Shown in pieces: positions 17,139-26,352 of a stretch of DNA of 42,624 bases (positions are counted from its first letter, which is position 1; each line of letters begins with the position of its first letter). The notes under the pieces are model-generated. The model saw nothing but the letters and a program-made list of their open reading frames with translations, was not told the origin of the DNA and did not search any database. The DNA is from Acidobacteriota bacterium. Lineage in GTDB: Bacteria > Acidobacteriota > Vicinamibacteria > Vicinamibacterales > Vicinamibacteraceae. Position numbers and translations under genes: made by a program. The DNA lies in the NCBI GenBank assembly GCA_023429845.1, contig JAEZCY010000227.1:1-42624 (forward strand). The letters are read 5' to 3'.

Positions 17139-17939
17139 ATGAGCGACATTCGGACGGTGGTGCAGGAGAAGTACGGCAGCTTCGCGTCATCGCTGGCCAG
17201 CGGGGACGGCCGCACGTCGTGTTGCGGCAGCGGCGGCTGCGATGATCCGATCACGAGCGCGCTCTACACGCCCGAAGAGGTGGGCGCGCTGCCGGCCGAG
17301 GCCGTGCAGGCCTCCCTCGGCTGCGGCAACCCCACCGCGCTGATCGACCTGCAGCCGGGGCAGGTGGTGCTCGACCTCGGTTCGGGCGGTGGCATCGACG
17401 TGCTGCTCTCGGCGCGACGCGTCGGCCCGGCGGGCAGGGCGTACGGCCTCGACATGACCGACGAGATGCTGACGCTCGCGCGAGAGAACCAGCGCCGCTC
17501 CGGAGTGGAGAACGTCGAGTTCCTGAAGGGCACCATCGAGCAGATCCCGCTGCCCGACGCGTCGGTGGACGTGATCATCTCCAACTGCGTCATCAACCTG
17601 TCGGCCGACAAGCCGCAGGTGCTGCGGGAAGCCTTCCGGGTGCTGAAGCCGGGCGGACGCTTTGCCGTGTCCGACGTGCTCGTGCGCGGAGAGGTACCCG
17701 ACGAGGTGCGGCGCAACATGGAGCTGTGGGTGGGCTGCATTGCCGGTGCGCTGCGCGACACGGAGTACGTTGCGGGGCTGGAGACGGCCGGTTTCGAAGA
17801 CATCGCCATCGAACCCTGGCGCGAGTACGCGGCCGCAGACGCCGAGGCCTACTTCCGTGATGCGGGGCAGTGCTGCGGCGATCTCGCCGCCGCGGATGGG
17901 CGCTTCTTCAGCGGCTTCGTGCGGGCTCGCAAGCCGTAG
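17139..17939 (+). CDS. arsM: Arsenite S-adenosylmethionine methyltransferase
   Basis: A 266-residue class I methyltransferase of the ArsM type. The SAM-binding motif is VLDLGSGGGIDVLL. The three cysteines known to bind and methylate As(III) in ArsM are present as C62 (LGCGNP), C150 (ISNCVINLS) and C200 (WVGCIAG); the last two are 50 residues apart, as in characterised ArsM. An N-terminal cysteine cluster (CCGSGGC, 28-34) and a C-terminal QCCGD pair are also typical. It converts arsenite to methylated arsenicals. GGGAG lies 8 bp before the ATG. No arsR, arsB or acr gene is adjacent, so it stands alone. Confidence 0.95.
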   Translation: MSDIRTVVQEKYGSFASSLASGDGRTSCCGSGGCDDPITSALYTPEEVGALPAEAVQASLGCGNPTALIDLQPGQVVLDLGSGGGIDVLLSARRVGPAGRAYGLDMTDEMLTLARENQRRSGVENVEFLKGTIEQIPLPDASVDVIISNCVINLSADKPQVLREAFRVLKPGGRFAVSDVLVRGEVPDEVRRNMELWVGCIAGALRDTEYVAGLETAGFEDIAIEPWREYAAADAEAYFRDAGQCCGDLAAADGRFFSGFVRARKP

Positions 17940-18003
17940 GCGAGTCGCGACCAGGCGGGCAACCGAACCGTGCACCGCGACCGACCGTATCTCCCGCCCG
18001 CTC

Positions 18004-18039
18004 GCACGCTGCCCCGGCGATACCCCGGGCGCAGCGTGC
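18004..18039. terminator. Hairpin between convergent arsM and TonB-dependent receptor genes
   Basis: GCACGCTGCCCCGG (18004-18017) pairs with CCGGGCGCAGCGTGC (18025-18039) apart from one mismatch/bulge, with a short loop. Its location between the two stop codons suggests shared termination, but there is no U tract. Confidence 0.45.
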
Positions 18040-18108
18040 TCACAGCATCGCGTGACGAGGTGTCGCGAGCGTGACGCGAGGGTCACGATTGCGCGACGGC
18101 TTCCTCCA

Positions 18109-21100
18109 TCAGAACGAGTAGCGCAGCGACAGCTGCGTCTGCCGTTGCGTGCCGAGCCCGATCGTGCGATTGAGCGGGCCCAGCACGTAGCCGAACGTGG
18201 CGCCGGCGGTGCTGTCGGTGAATGCCATGCCCGCGCCACCGTTGGGCAGCGACGCGGCCGGCTGGCCGTAGTTCAGGCGATTGGTCAGGTTGAACACCTC
18301 GACGCGCACCTGCAGGCTCTGCGTCCGGGCAAAGCGGAAGTCCTTGCTCGCCATCAGGTCGGCCTGCCAGAACCCGGGGCCGCGCAGATAGTTGCGCGGG
18401 AGGTTACCGAACGTGCCCGGCTCCGGCGTGGCGAACGCGGCGGGGTTGAGCCAGCGGCTGCCGTCGCGCAGGTACGGGTCCACGCCCGGCACGAGGTCCG
18501 GTCGCTGCGTACCCCGCGAGTTGCCGCCGATGATGTTCGGCGTCACCACGCCGTTGACCGTGACGTTGTCCGGGCGGGCGATGGTGACGTTGAGCGGCAC
18601 ACCGCTGCGCGCGTTCAGAATGCCGCCGAGGCGCCAGCCTCCCGTCCAGAAGCCCTGCCCGGGAAAGAGGTACACGAGACTCGCGTTCGCCGTGTGGCGG
18701 ATGTCGGCCGCGTTGGCGCCCTGTTCGGTCGAGAAATCGAACGTGTTCTGCGCCGTCGACGCCTCGTTCGAACCCTGGGTCGTGCCGGTGTTGTGCGCGT
18801 ACTGGTACTGGAACCCGCCGGTCAGGCCGCCACGGAAGCGGCGCGTGAGTCCAAGCTGCAGCGCGTCGAACTGGCTGCGGCCGCCCGACGTCTTGAAGTC
18901 CACCTGGCCGACCTCGGGCCGCGCCCGGCGGAGCGTGATGGGGTCGATCAGGTTCGAGACGCCGCGCTGGAACAGCTGATGCCCCTGGCTGCCCGTGTAG
19001 CCGAGGCTGAGGTTGGTTGCCCAGGGCAGTTCCCGCTGGAGGCTGACGCCGTACTGCACGTTGTACTCGTCGGGCCGCTCGTGGGTGTAGCCGCGAACGC
19101 TCAGCGACGTGCGGAACACGTCGTCGGACACCGGGTACTGCAGGCCATTGCCGGGGACGTCCGCCGCGCTGACCGAGTAGCGCGTGATGTAGTTCTCGAT
19201 CGGCTGGATGCGATCCTCGAACTGGCCGGGTCCGTAGTAGATGCCGAAGCCGCTGCGCAGCACCGTGCGGTCGTTCAGCATGTACGTCGCGGCGACGCGC
19301 GGCGCGATGTTGTTGTAGTCAGGCTGGTAGAAGTCGTTCGGATCGCTCGCGAAGTCGTTCTCCTCGATGAAGAACGGCAGCGCCAGCTCGTTCTTCTCCT
19401 TCACCACCGAGTAGAACTCGTAGCGCAGGCCGAGGTCGATCGTCAGCCTGTCGGTTGCCCGCCAGGAGTCCTGGACGAACCCGATCAGGTAGTGCTGCTG
19501 CGCGGTGAACTCCGGCGAGGTGAGGGCGCGCTGCACGCGGTTCGGCCGGTTGTCGATGAAGTCGGCGACGCTGTTGAACTCGTACGTGTCACCGCCGAGG
19601 AACTGGAAGCCGACGTTCAGGGCGCGGTACTCGCCGCCGACCTTGAACGTGTGCCGGCCGCGCGTCAGGGTCGTGGCATTGGCGAGCGACAGCGACATGG
19701 GATCGAAGACCGATCCGCCGCCTTGCGCCGCGCTCGTCGCCCGCAGCTGCAGGCCTGAGCGTGCGATGCCGGTGGCCCCGCGGCCATCGATCGAGGACGA
19801 GCCCACCGCGCCCGACAGCGACACCTGTTCGGAGGGATAGCCGTTCGGACCGAACGCGAGCGCCGACGTCTCCGGACGGTTGTAGCCGACCTTGAACTCG
19901 TTGACGACGTTCGGCGAGACGATCGACTGCCAGGTGGCGACGAGGTTCTGCGGCTTCTGGGTCGCGAGCACGCGGCGCGGCGTCACCGACTGATCGGGCG
20001 TGTCGATCTCGCCATCGCTGTAGAGATACCGCACGTACACGTTCTGCGAGTGCGAGAGGCGCCAGTCGAGACGGCCCGTGAACGCGTCCTCACGCTGATC
20101 GGCGACCGAGGCGAGCTGCGTGCGGCCGACGAGCGGGTTGGACGAGCCGATGGTCTCGGTGGGGAAGCCGGCCAGCAGCGGCGACACGGCGCGCGTCCGT
20201 TCCGGGCTGCGTCCGCCCCCCGCCGTCGTCGGGATGCCAGCGAGGACTTGTGCGCGAGCGAGATCGCTGGGCACGGACTCCACGAAGTTCAGGCCGGTGT
20301 CCTGGCGCAGTCCCTCGTAGCTGCCGAAGAAGAAGAGTTTGTTGCCGACGATCGGGCCGCCCAGCGAGCCGCCGTACTGGTTCAGGCTGAGCGACTGCTT
20401 GACGTTGTCGTACCTGTTGGCGGCATCGAGCGCGTCGTTGCGGTAGTACTCGAACACCGAACCGGTGAGGCGATTGCCGCCGCTCTTGGTCACCACGGTG
20501 ATGTTGCCGCCCGTGGCCAGGCCGCTCTCGGCGGGCGCCAGACCGGAGTCCACTCGGAACTCCGCCACCGATTCCATCGAGGTCTGCAGGCGGAACTGCG
20601 AACCGGTGGCGCTCAGGTAGCCGGGACTTGCGTCCCACACGTACGTCCCGTCCACGCCGTCGTAGTTGAGGTAGTTCTGCTGGTTCGACTTGCCGTTGAA
20701 GCGGATGCTGCTCCAGCCGCCGTTGCCGTCGCTCGTGGCGCCCGGCGACAGCGTCATCAGGTTCGCGAAGTTGCGCCCGTTGACGGGGAGGTTGCCGACT
20801 TCCTCGGGCGTCACGTTGACGCCGATCCTGGCCGACGACGCGTCGATCACGCGCGAGGCCGCACTCACCTCGACGGTCTCGCTCAGGGTGGCAATGGCCA
20901 GCGCGACGTCCACGGTGCGTACTTCACCGACGCCGAGCGCCACGGTCCGCTCGACGGTGCCGAAGCCGTCGAGGGCGGCACGCACCACGTAGGCGCCGCG
21001 CCGCAGGTTCGTGATGACGTACCGGCCATCGGCCTCGGTGATCGCCGTCCGCTCAGCGCCCGTGTCGCTCGCCACGGCCGTCACCGTCACCCCGGGCAGT

Positions 21101-21222
21101 ACCGACTGGCTCTGGTCGGCGACGACGCCGACGATGCGGGATTCCGTCTGTTGGGCGCGCGCCAGGGCTGGCGCGGTCATGAGAAGGGCCAGGACGGCGA
21201 GAAGCAATCGAAGTCGATGCAT
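18109..21222 (-). CDS. TonB-dependent receptor, Oar-like, with carboxypeptidase-regulatory domain
   Basis: A 1037-residue outer-membrane protein. A signal peptide (LLAVLALLMTAPALARA, cleavage before QQ) is followed by a carboxypeptidase-regulatory-like beta-sandwich (residues ~27-115, IVGVVADQSQSVLPGVTV and DGRYVITNLRRGAYVV). A TonB plug follows (NLPVNGRNFANLMTLSPGA and later NITVVTKSGGN), then a long beta-barrel region rich in aromatic/Gly strands ending in LSLRYSF, the expected C-terminal aromatic. Such Oar-like receptors are greatly expanded in Acidobacteriota and are thought to import large or complex nutrients. No substrate-specific partner (SusD, glycosidase) is nearby, so the ligand is unknown. 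It is divergent from the asparagine synthetase gene. Confidence 0.93.
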   Translation of the reverse strand: MHRLRLLLAVLALLMTAPALARAQQTESRIVGVVADQSQSVLPGVTVTAVASDTGAERTAITEADGRYVITNLRRGAYVVRAALDGFGTVERTVALGVGEVRTVDVALAIATLSETVEVSAASRVIDASSARIGVNVTPEEVGNLPVNGRNFANLMTLSPGATSDGNGGWSSIRFNGKSNQQNYLNYDGVDGTYVWDASPGYLSATGSQFRLQTSMESVAEFRVDSGLAPAESGLATGGNITVVTKSGGNRLTGSVFEYYRNDALDAANRYDNVKQSLSLNQYGGSLGGPIVGNKLFFFGSYEGLRQDTGLNFVESVPSDLARAQVLAGIPTTAGGGRSPERTRAVSPLLAGFPTETIGSSNPLVGRTQLASVADQREDAFTGRLDWRLSHSQNVYVRYLYSDGEIDTPDQSVTPRRVLATQKPQNLVATWQSIVSPNVVNEFKVGYNRPETSALAFGPNGYPSEQVSLSGAVGSSSIDGRGATGIARSGLQLRATSAAQGGGSVFDPMSLSLANATTLTRGRHTFKVGGEYRALNVGFQFLGGDTYEFNSVADFIDNRPNRVQRALTSPEFTAQQHYLIGFVQDSWRATDRLTIDLGLRYEFYSVVKEKNELALPFFIEENDFASDPNDFYQPDYNNIAPRVAATYMLNDRTVLRSGFGIYYGPGQFEDRIQPIENYITRYSVSAADVPGNGLQYPVSDDVFRTSLSVRGYTHERPDEYNVQYGVSLQRELPWATNLSLGYTGSQGHQLFQRGVSNLIDPITLRRARPEVGQVDFKTSGGRSQFDALQLGLTRRFRGGLTGGFQYQYAHNTGTTQGSNEASTAQNTFDFSTEQGANAADIRHTANASLVYLFPGQGFWTGGWRLGGILNARSGVPLNVTIARPDNVTVNGVVTPNIIGGNSRGTQRPDLVPGVDPYLRDGSRWLNPAAFATPEPGTFGNLPRNYLRGPGFWQADLMASKDFRFARTQSLQVRVEVFNLTNRLNYGQPAASLPNGGAGMAFTDSTAGATFGYVLGPLNRTIGLGTQRQTQLSLRYSF

Positions 21223-21368
21223 ACAGATCCTCTGGAAGCCGCTCCTTGGTGGGCGGTAGCGAGCGGAATACGTCGGACTCGACGTTAGGGCGTCCTCGTG
21301 ACCACGGCGTGTAGAACGCGTTTCGGCGTCGTTAATTGGGCGTTCGGGGCGGCGTGCGGACGGTCTGC

Positions 21369-21374
21369 TACCAT
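21369..21374 (+). promoter_or_regulatory. Possible -10 element for asnB
   Basis: TACCAT followed by CGCGCC lies about 80 bp before the asnB start. It resembles TATCAT/TACAAT elements before four other plus-strand genes in the window. No good -35 is visible. Confidence 0.22.
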
Positions 21375-21452
21375 CGCGCCCGCATGATGTCGCTCGCGCC
21401 GGGGCATACCGGCGCGCACGGCGTCAGCACCAGGAGAGGTCGTCGACGCCAC

Positions 21453-23342
21453 GTGTGCGGGATTGCAGGCATCTTCAACCGGGGGCGCGAGCCCGTCGAC
21501 GCGGCGTGGCTCGCGTCGATGGCGGCGACCCTGTGCCATCGCGGGCCCGACGCCGAGGGCTTCTGGACCGACGCCGGACTCGGCCTCGCGCATCGCCGGC
21601 TGAGCGTCATCGACGTCTCCGACGCTGGGCGGCAGCCGATCGGCAGCGAGGACGGCACCGTCCAGGTCTGCTTCAACGGCGAGATCTACAACTTCGCCGA
21701 GATCAGGGCCGAGCTCGTCGCCCGCGGCCACCGCTTCGTCTCCGGCACCGACACGGAAGTGATCGCGCACGCATGGGAGGAATGGGGTGCTGCGGCCGTC
21801 GAGCGGTTCAACGGCATGTTCGCGTTCGCCGTCTGGCATCGCACACAGCGGCGTCTCTGGCTGGTCCGCGACCGCCTCGGCGTCAAGCCGCTCTTCTACG
21901 CGTGGCAGGGACGCCGGCTGGTCTTCGGCTCCGAGCTCAAGGCGATACTCGCGGTACCCGGCGTGTCGCGAACGCTGGATTCCGTCGCGCTCGACGCCTA
22001 TCTGGCGCTCAACTACGTTCCCGGTCCGCGCACGATGTGGCAGGAGGTGCAGCAGGTCCCGCCGGGGCACATGCTCATCGCGACCGACGATGCTCATACG
22101 GTGGAGTCGTACTGGGACGTCCAGTTCGGACGTGACCCGTATGCGGATCGCGCCGCCGCGATCAGCGACATCCGCGCGCTCTGCGACGATGCGGTGCGCC
22201 TGCGGCTCGTGTCGGACGTCCCGCTCGGCGCCTTCCTCAGCGGCGGGCTCGATTCGTCTGCCGTGGTGCACTTCATGCGTCCCCGCCGCACGGGGCCGCT
22301 GCACACGTTCAGTGTCAGGTTCGACGAGGCGTCGTTCGACGAAGGGCCGTACGCCGCGCTCGTGGCGCGCACGTACGACCTCACGCACCACGAGGTCGTG
22401 TGCCGGTCGGCAGACGTCGGCTCGTGTCTCGACCGACTCGTGTGGCACGCCGATTCGCCGGTGGCCGACATCTCGATGGTGCCGATGTACAGGCTCGCCG
22501 AGGAGACGCGGCGCCACGTCACGGTGGTGCTGTCGGGCGATGGCGGCGACGAGGTGTTCGGCGGCTATGCGATCTACCATGCGGACCGGCTGGCCCGCGT
22601 GTGGCGCGCCCTGCCGCAGTGGTTCCGCGACCGGATCGTGCGGCCGCTCGTCGAGAGCCTGCCGGCATCGACGGGGAAGATGAGCCTGGATTACGCGCTG
22701 CGTCAGTTCGTCGCCGGCGCCGGGGAGGCACCGGAGAAGGCGCACTACAGCTGGCGTACCATCTGCGGCGCGGAGGAACGCGCCCGACTGCTCCGGGCCG
22801 ACGTGCACGAGGCCGCGGTGCGGGAACACGCGCCCGAGGCGCCGTTCATCGCCGCCTACCTGGCGTCTGGCGCCAGCGAATGGCTGGACCGGCTGTTCTA
22901 CGTGGATCTCAAGACGTTCCTTGCCGACTCCATCCTGCCGAAGGTCGATCGCACGACCATGGCCTTCGGCCTCGAGGCGCGGACACCCTGGCTCGACTAC
23001 CGGCTCGTCGAGCTCGGCGCCAGGCTGCCGTGGCAATGGAAGCTGCGGGGCCGCGACACGAAGGTGATCTTCAAGGACGCGATGCGCGGGCTCGTCCCGG
23101 AGCCGATCGTGCGGCGTACCAAGGCCGGTTTCCACGCCCCACTGGCCAGCTGGTTTCGCGGTCCACTGCAGCCGCTGTTGCGAGAGACGCTGTCGTCTGA
23201 CGCGCTCGCCGTACTACCCGAGCTGCAGCCTGCTCCGGTGCAGGCGCTGGTGGACGCGCACGTGTCGGGTCGCGCCAATCACGCCTTCAAGTTGTGGGGG
23301 CTCATCACGCTGGTGCGCTGGGCGCACGCCTGGCGCCGCTGA
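21453..23342 (+). CDS. asnB: Asparagine synthetase (glutamine-hydrolysing)
   Basis: A 629-residue AsnB-type amidotransferase. The GTG at 21453 puts Cys at position 2 (VCGIAGIF), the nucleophile of the N-terminal glutaminase domain after removal of Met; the longer in-frame extension to 21336 is therefore not part of the protein. The glutaminase part shows CHRGPDAEG, RLSVID and CFNGEIYNF. The C-terminal synthetase has the PP-loop FLSGGLDSSAV and later VLSGDGGDEVFGGY, and FLADSILPKVDRTTMAFGLE. A downstream glycosyltransferase suggests a role in cell-envelope or exopolysaccharide amidation as often as in asparagine supply; the exact acceptor is not known. AGGAG lies unusually far (about 16 bp) upstream. 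It is separated from the next gene by 4 bp. Confidence 0.94.
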   Translation: MCGIAGIFNRGREPVDAAWLASMAATLCHRGPDAEGFWTDAGLGLAHRRLSVIDVSDAGRQPIGSEDGTVQVCFNGEIYNFAEIRAELVARGHRFVSGTDTEVIAHAWEEWGAAAVERFNGMFAFAVWHRTQRRLWLVRDRLGVKPLFYAWQGRRLVFGSELKAILAVPGVSRTLDSVALDAYLALNYVPGPRTMWQEVQQVPPGHMLIATDDAHTVESYWDVQFGRDPYADRAAAISDIRALCDDAVRLRLVSDVPLGAFLSGGLDSSAVVHFMRPRRTGPLHTFSVRFDEASFDEGPYAALVARTYDLTHHEVVCRSADVGSCLDRLVWHADSPVADISMVPMYRLAEETRRHVTVVLSGDGGDEVFGGYAIYHADRLARVWRALPQWFRDRIVRPLVESLPASTGKMSLDYALRQFVAGAGEAPEKAHYSWRTICGAEERARLLRADVHEAAVREHAPEAPFIAAYLASGASEWLDRLFYVDLKTFLADSILPKVDRTTMAFGLEARTPWLDYRLVELGARLPWQWKLRGRDTKVIFKDAMRGLVPEPIVRRTKAGFHAPLASWFRGPLQPLLRETLSSDALAVLPELQPAPVQALVDAHVSGRANHAFKLWGLITLVRWAHAWRR

Positions 23343-23346
23343 TCGC

Positions 23347-24207
23347 ATGTCCGAACCCGTCTCGATTCTCGTCCCGGTCTACAACGAACAAGGCGCCATT
23401 GCCTCGACGCTCGCGGCGATCGACGCGACGATGCAGGGCTGCGGTCGTGCCTACGAGGTCGTCGTGGTGGACGACGGGTCCACCGACGGCACGGCGGGGG
23501 TGCTCGCCGCGATGCCGGTGCGCGTCGTGAAGCATCGCGCCAATCGCGGATACGGTGCAGCCCTGAAGACCGGGATCGGCGCGACGACCCATCCGCTGGT
23601 TGCGATCCTCGACGCCGACGGGACGTATCCCATTGCGCGCCTGCCGGAACTGCTTGCCGAGATCGAGCATGCCGACATGGTGGTCGGCGCGCGCACGGGT
23701 TCGAGCGTGCACGTGCCCGTGCTCCGTCGTCCGGTGAAATGGGTGCTGACACGCGTGGCCAACGTGCTGAGCGGGCATCGCATCCCGGACCTCAACTCCG
23801 GCATGCGGGTGTTCCGGCGCGAACTCGCCGTGCGCTTCTTCGGGCTGTTTCCCGACGGCTTTTCCTTCACGTCCACGATCACGCTGGCCTCGCACATCAA
23901 CGGCTACCGCGTGGAATACGTGCCCATCGACTACTACAGGCGCACCGGCGCCTCGTCCATCCGCCCGGTCCGCGACACGCTGAACTTCCTCCTGCTGATC
24001 GTGCGCCTGGTCGTCACGTTCCGGCCCCTGAACGTGTTCCTGCCGACGGCCGCGGCGCTGCTGGTGCTCGGCATCCTGAAAGCCGCACTGGACTTCAGCC
24101 GCACCGGCGCTTTCGGCACGGCGTCGGCCATCCTCATCCTGGCGGCGCTGCAGATCGCGCTGATGGGGCTGCTTGCCGACCTCGTCACGCGCCGCACGAA
24201 CCTGTAG
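23347..24207 (+). CDS. Family 2 glycosyltransferase, polyprenol-phosphate sugar transferase type
   Basis: A 286-residue GT-A enzyme. It starts with the GT2 nucleotide-binding pattern VSILVPVYNEQGAI and VVVVDDGSTDGT, and has the metal-binding LDADGTYP (DxD). Later DLNSGMRVFRRE and FSFTSTITLASHINGY match the dolichyl/undecaprenyl-phosphate mannosyl/glucosyltransferase group. Two hydrophobic segments close the protein, suggesting the membrane-anchored subtype. It probably loads a sugar on a polyprenyl phosphate for use at the outer face of the membrane, for instance by a GT-C transferase such as that at 32196; this link is inferred. It forms an operon with asnB (4-bp gap). Confidence 0.9.
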   Translation: MSEPVSILVPVYNEQGAIASTLAAIDATMQGCGRAYEVVVVDDGSTDGTAGVLAAMPVRVVKHRANRGYGAALKTGIGATTHPLVAILDADGTYPIARLPELLAEIEHADMVVGARTGSSVHVPVLRRPVKWVLTRVANVLSGHRIPDLNSGMRVFRRELAVRFFGLFPDGFSFTSTITLASHINGYRVEYVPIDYYRRTGASSIRPVRDTLNFLLLIVRLVVTFRPLNVFLPTAAALLVLGILKAALDFSRTGAFGTASAILILAALQIALMGLLADLVTRRTNL

Positions 24208-24262
24208 CCGCTACGCCGCCGTACGCAGCCGTCGCGCCTCGCGCGACGGTCGCCTCGGGCGG

Positions 24263-25645
24263 TTACGCGCGCACGTGGGGGAGCGTGATCGTGAACACGG
24301 CGCCGCCCTCGGCACGGTTGGCCGCGTGCACGAGGCCGCCGTGCAGTTCCACGAGATGCCGCACGATCGACAGGCCCAGCCCGGTGCCGCCGGAGTCGCG
24401 AGACCGCGCCTTGTCCACCCGATAGAACCGCTCGAAGACGCGCGACAGCTCCGCGTCGGGGATGCCGTGTCCGGTGTCGGCCACCGTGATGCGCACGTGT
24501 GTGGCGGAGGCGCTGGCTCCGAGCTCGATGCTACTGCCCGCCGGCGTGTACGCCGCTGCGTTCTCCACCAGGTTGCGCAGCACGTCATGCATCTTTGCCG
24601 GGTCGCACCGCACGGTCAGCGAGGCGGGCTCGACGCGCATCTCGACCGACTGGGCGCGGCCCGTCGTGATCGGCTCGAGGTCTGCCACGACGCCGCTGAA
24701 CAGCGCCTCCACGCCGACATCGGCAAGCTCGAGCTGCTCGTGGCCCGCGTCGAGGCGCGCCAGACGCAGCAGGTCCTGCACGAGCCGCTCCATGCGCGAG
24801 GAATGCCGCGCGATGATCTCGAGGAACCTCGTCGTGTCGTCCTCGTCGGTCGGGCCGTCAAGCAGGGCCTCGACATAGCCACGGATCGCGGTGAGAGGCG
24901 TCCGGAGTTCGTGAGAGACGTTGGCCACGAAGTCGCGGCGGACGCGGTCGGCGCGCCGCAGGTCGGTGATGTCGTGCAGTACGAGCACGGCTCCACGGCT
25001 TCCCGGCGTGATGGCCGGAGAGCACCGCGCGACGAACGTCTGGCCAGGGTCGCGCCAGATGGCGAGTTCGAGACCGGCCGGCCGTTCGCCGTGCAGCGCC
25101 TGCGAGATCTGCAGGGCGATGTCCGGATGGCGGATCAACTCCATGTAGCGACGGCCGATGGGCGAGGTGTCGAGGCGCAGCAGCCGCCGCGCCGCCTCGT
25201 TCGCGATCTGCACCTGCCCCTGCTCGTTGACGACGATCACGCCTTCCACCATTCCCGAAAGCACCGCCTCGAGCCGTGCCCGGTCGCGGGCCAGGTCGCC
25301 CAGCCGTCCATCGAGTGCGGCGCCCGCCGCGTTGACCGCTCGCGCCACCCGCCCGAGCGCGTCGCCGCGCGTCTCCGGCAGCCGCTGGCGCGATTCGCCG
25401 CTGCCGAGCGCCCTGATTGCGCTGACCACGTCGCCGATCCTGTCGTCCACGACGGTCGCTGCCATCCATGCGGTGATGATGGCCGACACGGCGGCGGTGG
25501 CGATGCCCACCATCGCCACACGCAGCAGGAACTCCGGCGAGGCCTCGAGCGGCCGCTGGGTGACCCAGGCGACGCCGACGGTGAACAGGGGCGTGAACAG
25601 CGCGGTCTGCAGCGCCGTCAGCAGGACGAAGGTTGGAATTCGCAA
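24263..25645 (-). CDS. PhoR-type sensor histidine kinase
   Basis: About 460 residues. Two N-terminal membrane segments (LLTALQTALFTPLFTVGVAW and a second around VGIATAAVSAIITAWMAA) are followed by a HAMP-like stretch. A PAS domain comes next (AVLSGMVEGVIVVNEQGQVQ), then a HisKA H-box with His245 in NVSHELRTPLTAI, and a HATPase domain with LRNLVENAAAYTP (N-box), VADTGHGIP (G1) and GGTGLGLSIV (G2). This is the PhoR layout. The start is probably TTG 25645: GGAG lies 8 bp upstream and the first membrane segment follows at once. The longer frame to 25786 overlaps the response-regulator gene and is basic and Pro-rich. It lies 14 bp after the regulator gene. Confidence 0.92.
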   Translation of the reverse strand: MRIPTFVLLTALQTALFTPLFTVGVAWVTQRPLEASPEFLLRVAMVGIATAAVSAIITAWMAATVVDDRIGDVVSAIRALGSGESRQRLPETRGDALGRVARAVNAAGAALDGRLGDLARDRARLEAVLSGMVEGVIVVNEQGQVQIANEAARRLLRLDTSPIGRRYMELIRHPDIALQISQALHGERPAGLELAIWRDPGQTFVARCSPAITPGSRGAVLVLHDITDLRRADRVRRDFVANVSHELRTPLTAIRGYVEALLDGPTDEDDTTRFLEIIARHSSRMERLVQDLLRLARLDAGHEQLELADVGVEALFSGVVADLEPITTGRAQSVEMRVEPASLTVRCDPAKMHDVLRNLVENAAAYTPAGSSIELGASASATHVRITVADTGHGIPDAELSRVFERFYRVDKARSRDSGGTGLGLSIVRHLVELHGGLVHAANRAEGGAVFTITLPHVRA

Positions 25646-25659
25646 GGCCCAAGCTCCGG

Positions 25660-26352
25660 CTACTTCAACTTGTAGCCGAACTGCTTCACCGTCTCGATGG
25701 CGTCGGCCAGCACGGGGATCTTCTCGCGAAGGCGCCGGACGTGGACGTCCACGGTTCGGGAACCGCCGGTGTACTGGTACCCCCACACGTCGGTCAGCAT
25801 CAGGTCGCGCGACAGCACACGGCCGCGATGCTCGAGGAAGTACTGAAGCAGCAGGAACTCCTTCGCCGTGAGGCGCACATCGCGTCCCGCGTCCGTGACG
25901 ATGTGCGGCTCCAGGTGCATGCGGATGTCGCCGTACTCGAGCACGCGGCCCGCGGGGGCGGTGGACGTGTTCACCGCCCCGCGCACCGATCGTCGGAGCA
26001 GGGCGTTCACGCGTGCCACGACCTCCTTGGCGCTGAACGGCTTGGTGATGTAGTCGTCGGCGCCCAGTTCGAGCCCGGCGATGCGGTCGCTCTCCTCGGC
26101 GCGCGCCGTGACCATGATCACGGGGAGGTCAGCAGTGTCCGGCTGTGCGCGGAGCAGCCGGCAGATCTCCAGGCCGTCGAGCCCCGGCAGCATCCGGTCC
26201 AGGATGACGAGATCCGGCGCCTGCTCGCGCACGCGCGGCAGCACGTCGGTGCCGTGCACCAGCACCTCGACCTCGTGGCTCGCGCGTTCCAGGTAGCGGC
26301 GCAGCAGTTCCGCGATATCGGGATCATCTTCGACGACGAGGATGCGACTCAT
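25660..26352 (-). CDS. PhoB/PhoP-type response regulator, partner of the PhoR-type kinase
   Basis: A 230-residue OmpR/PhoB-family regulator. The receiver has ILVVEDDPDIAELL, the phospho-acceptor Asp in LVILDRMLPG, TARA and DYITKPFS. The winged-helix domain has LTAKEFLLLQYFLEH, the RDLMLTDVWGYQ turn and RTVDVHVRRLREKI, ending FGYKLK. It overlaps the stop of the DUF3891 gene (ATGA) and is followed by the PhoR-type kinase, so the three are very likely one transcript. The family pair commonly senses phosphate, and two phosphate uptake systems are ~13 kb away, but the stimulus is not shown. Confidence 0.93.
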   Translation of the reverse strand: MSRILVVEDDPDIAELLRRYLERASHEVEVLVHGTDVLPRVREQAPDLVILDRMLPGLDGLEICRLLRAQPDTADLPVIMVTARAEESDRIAGLELGADDYITKPFSAKEVVARVNALLRRSVRGAVNTSTAPAGRVLEYGDIRMHLEPHIVTDAGRDVRLTAKEFLLLQYFLEHRGRVLSRDLMLTDVWGYQYTGGSRTVDVHVRRLREKIPVLADAIETVKQFGYKLK

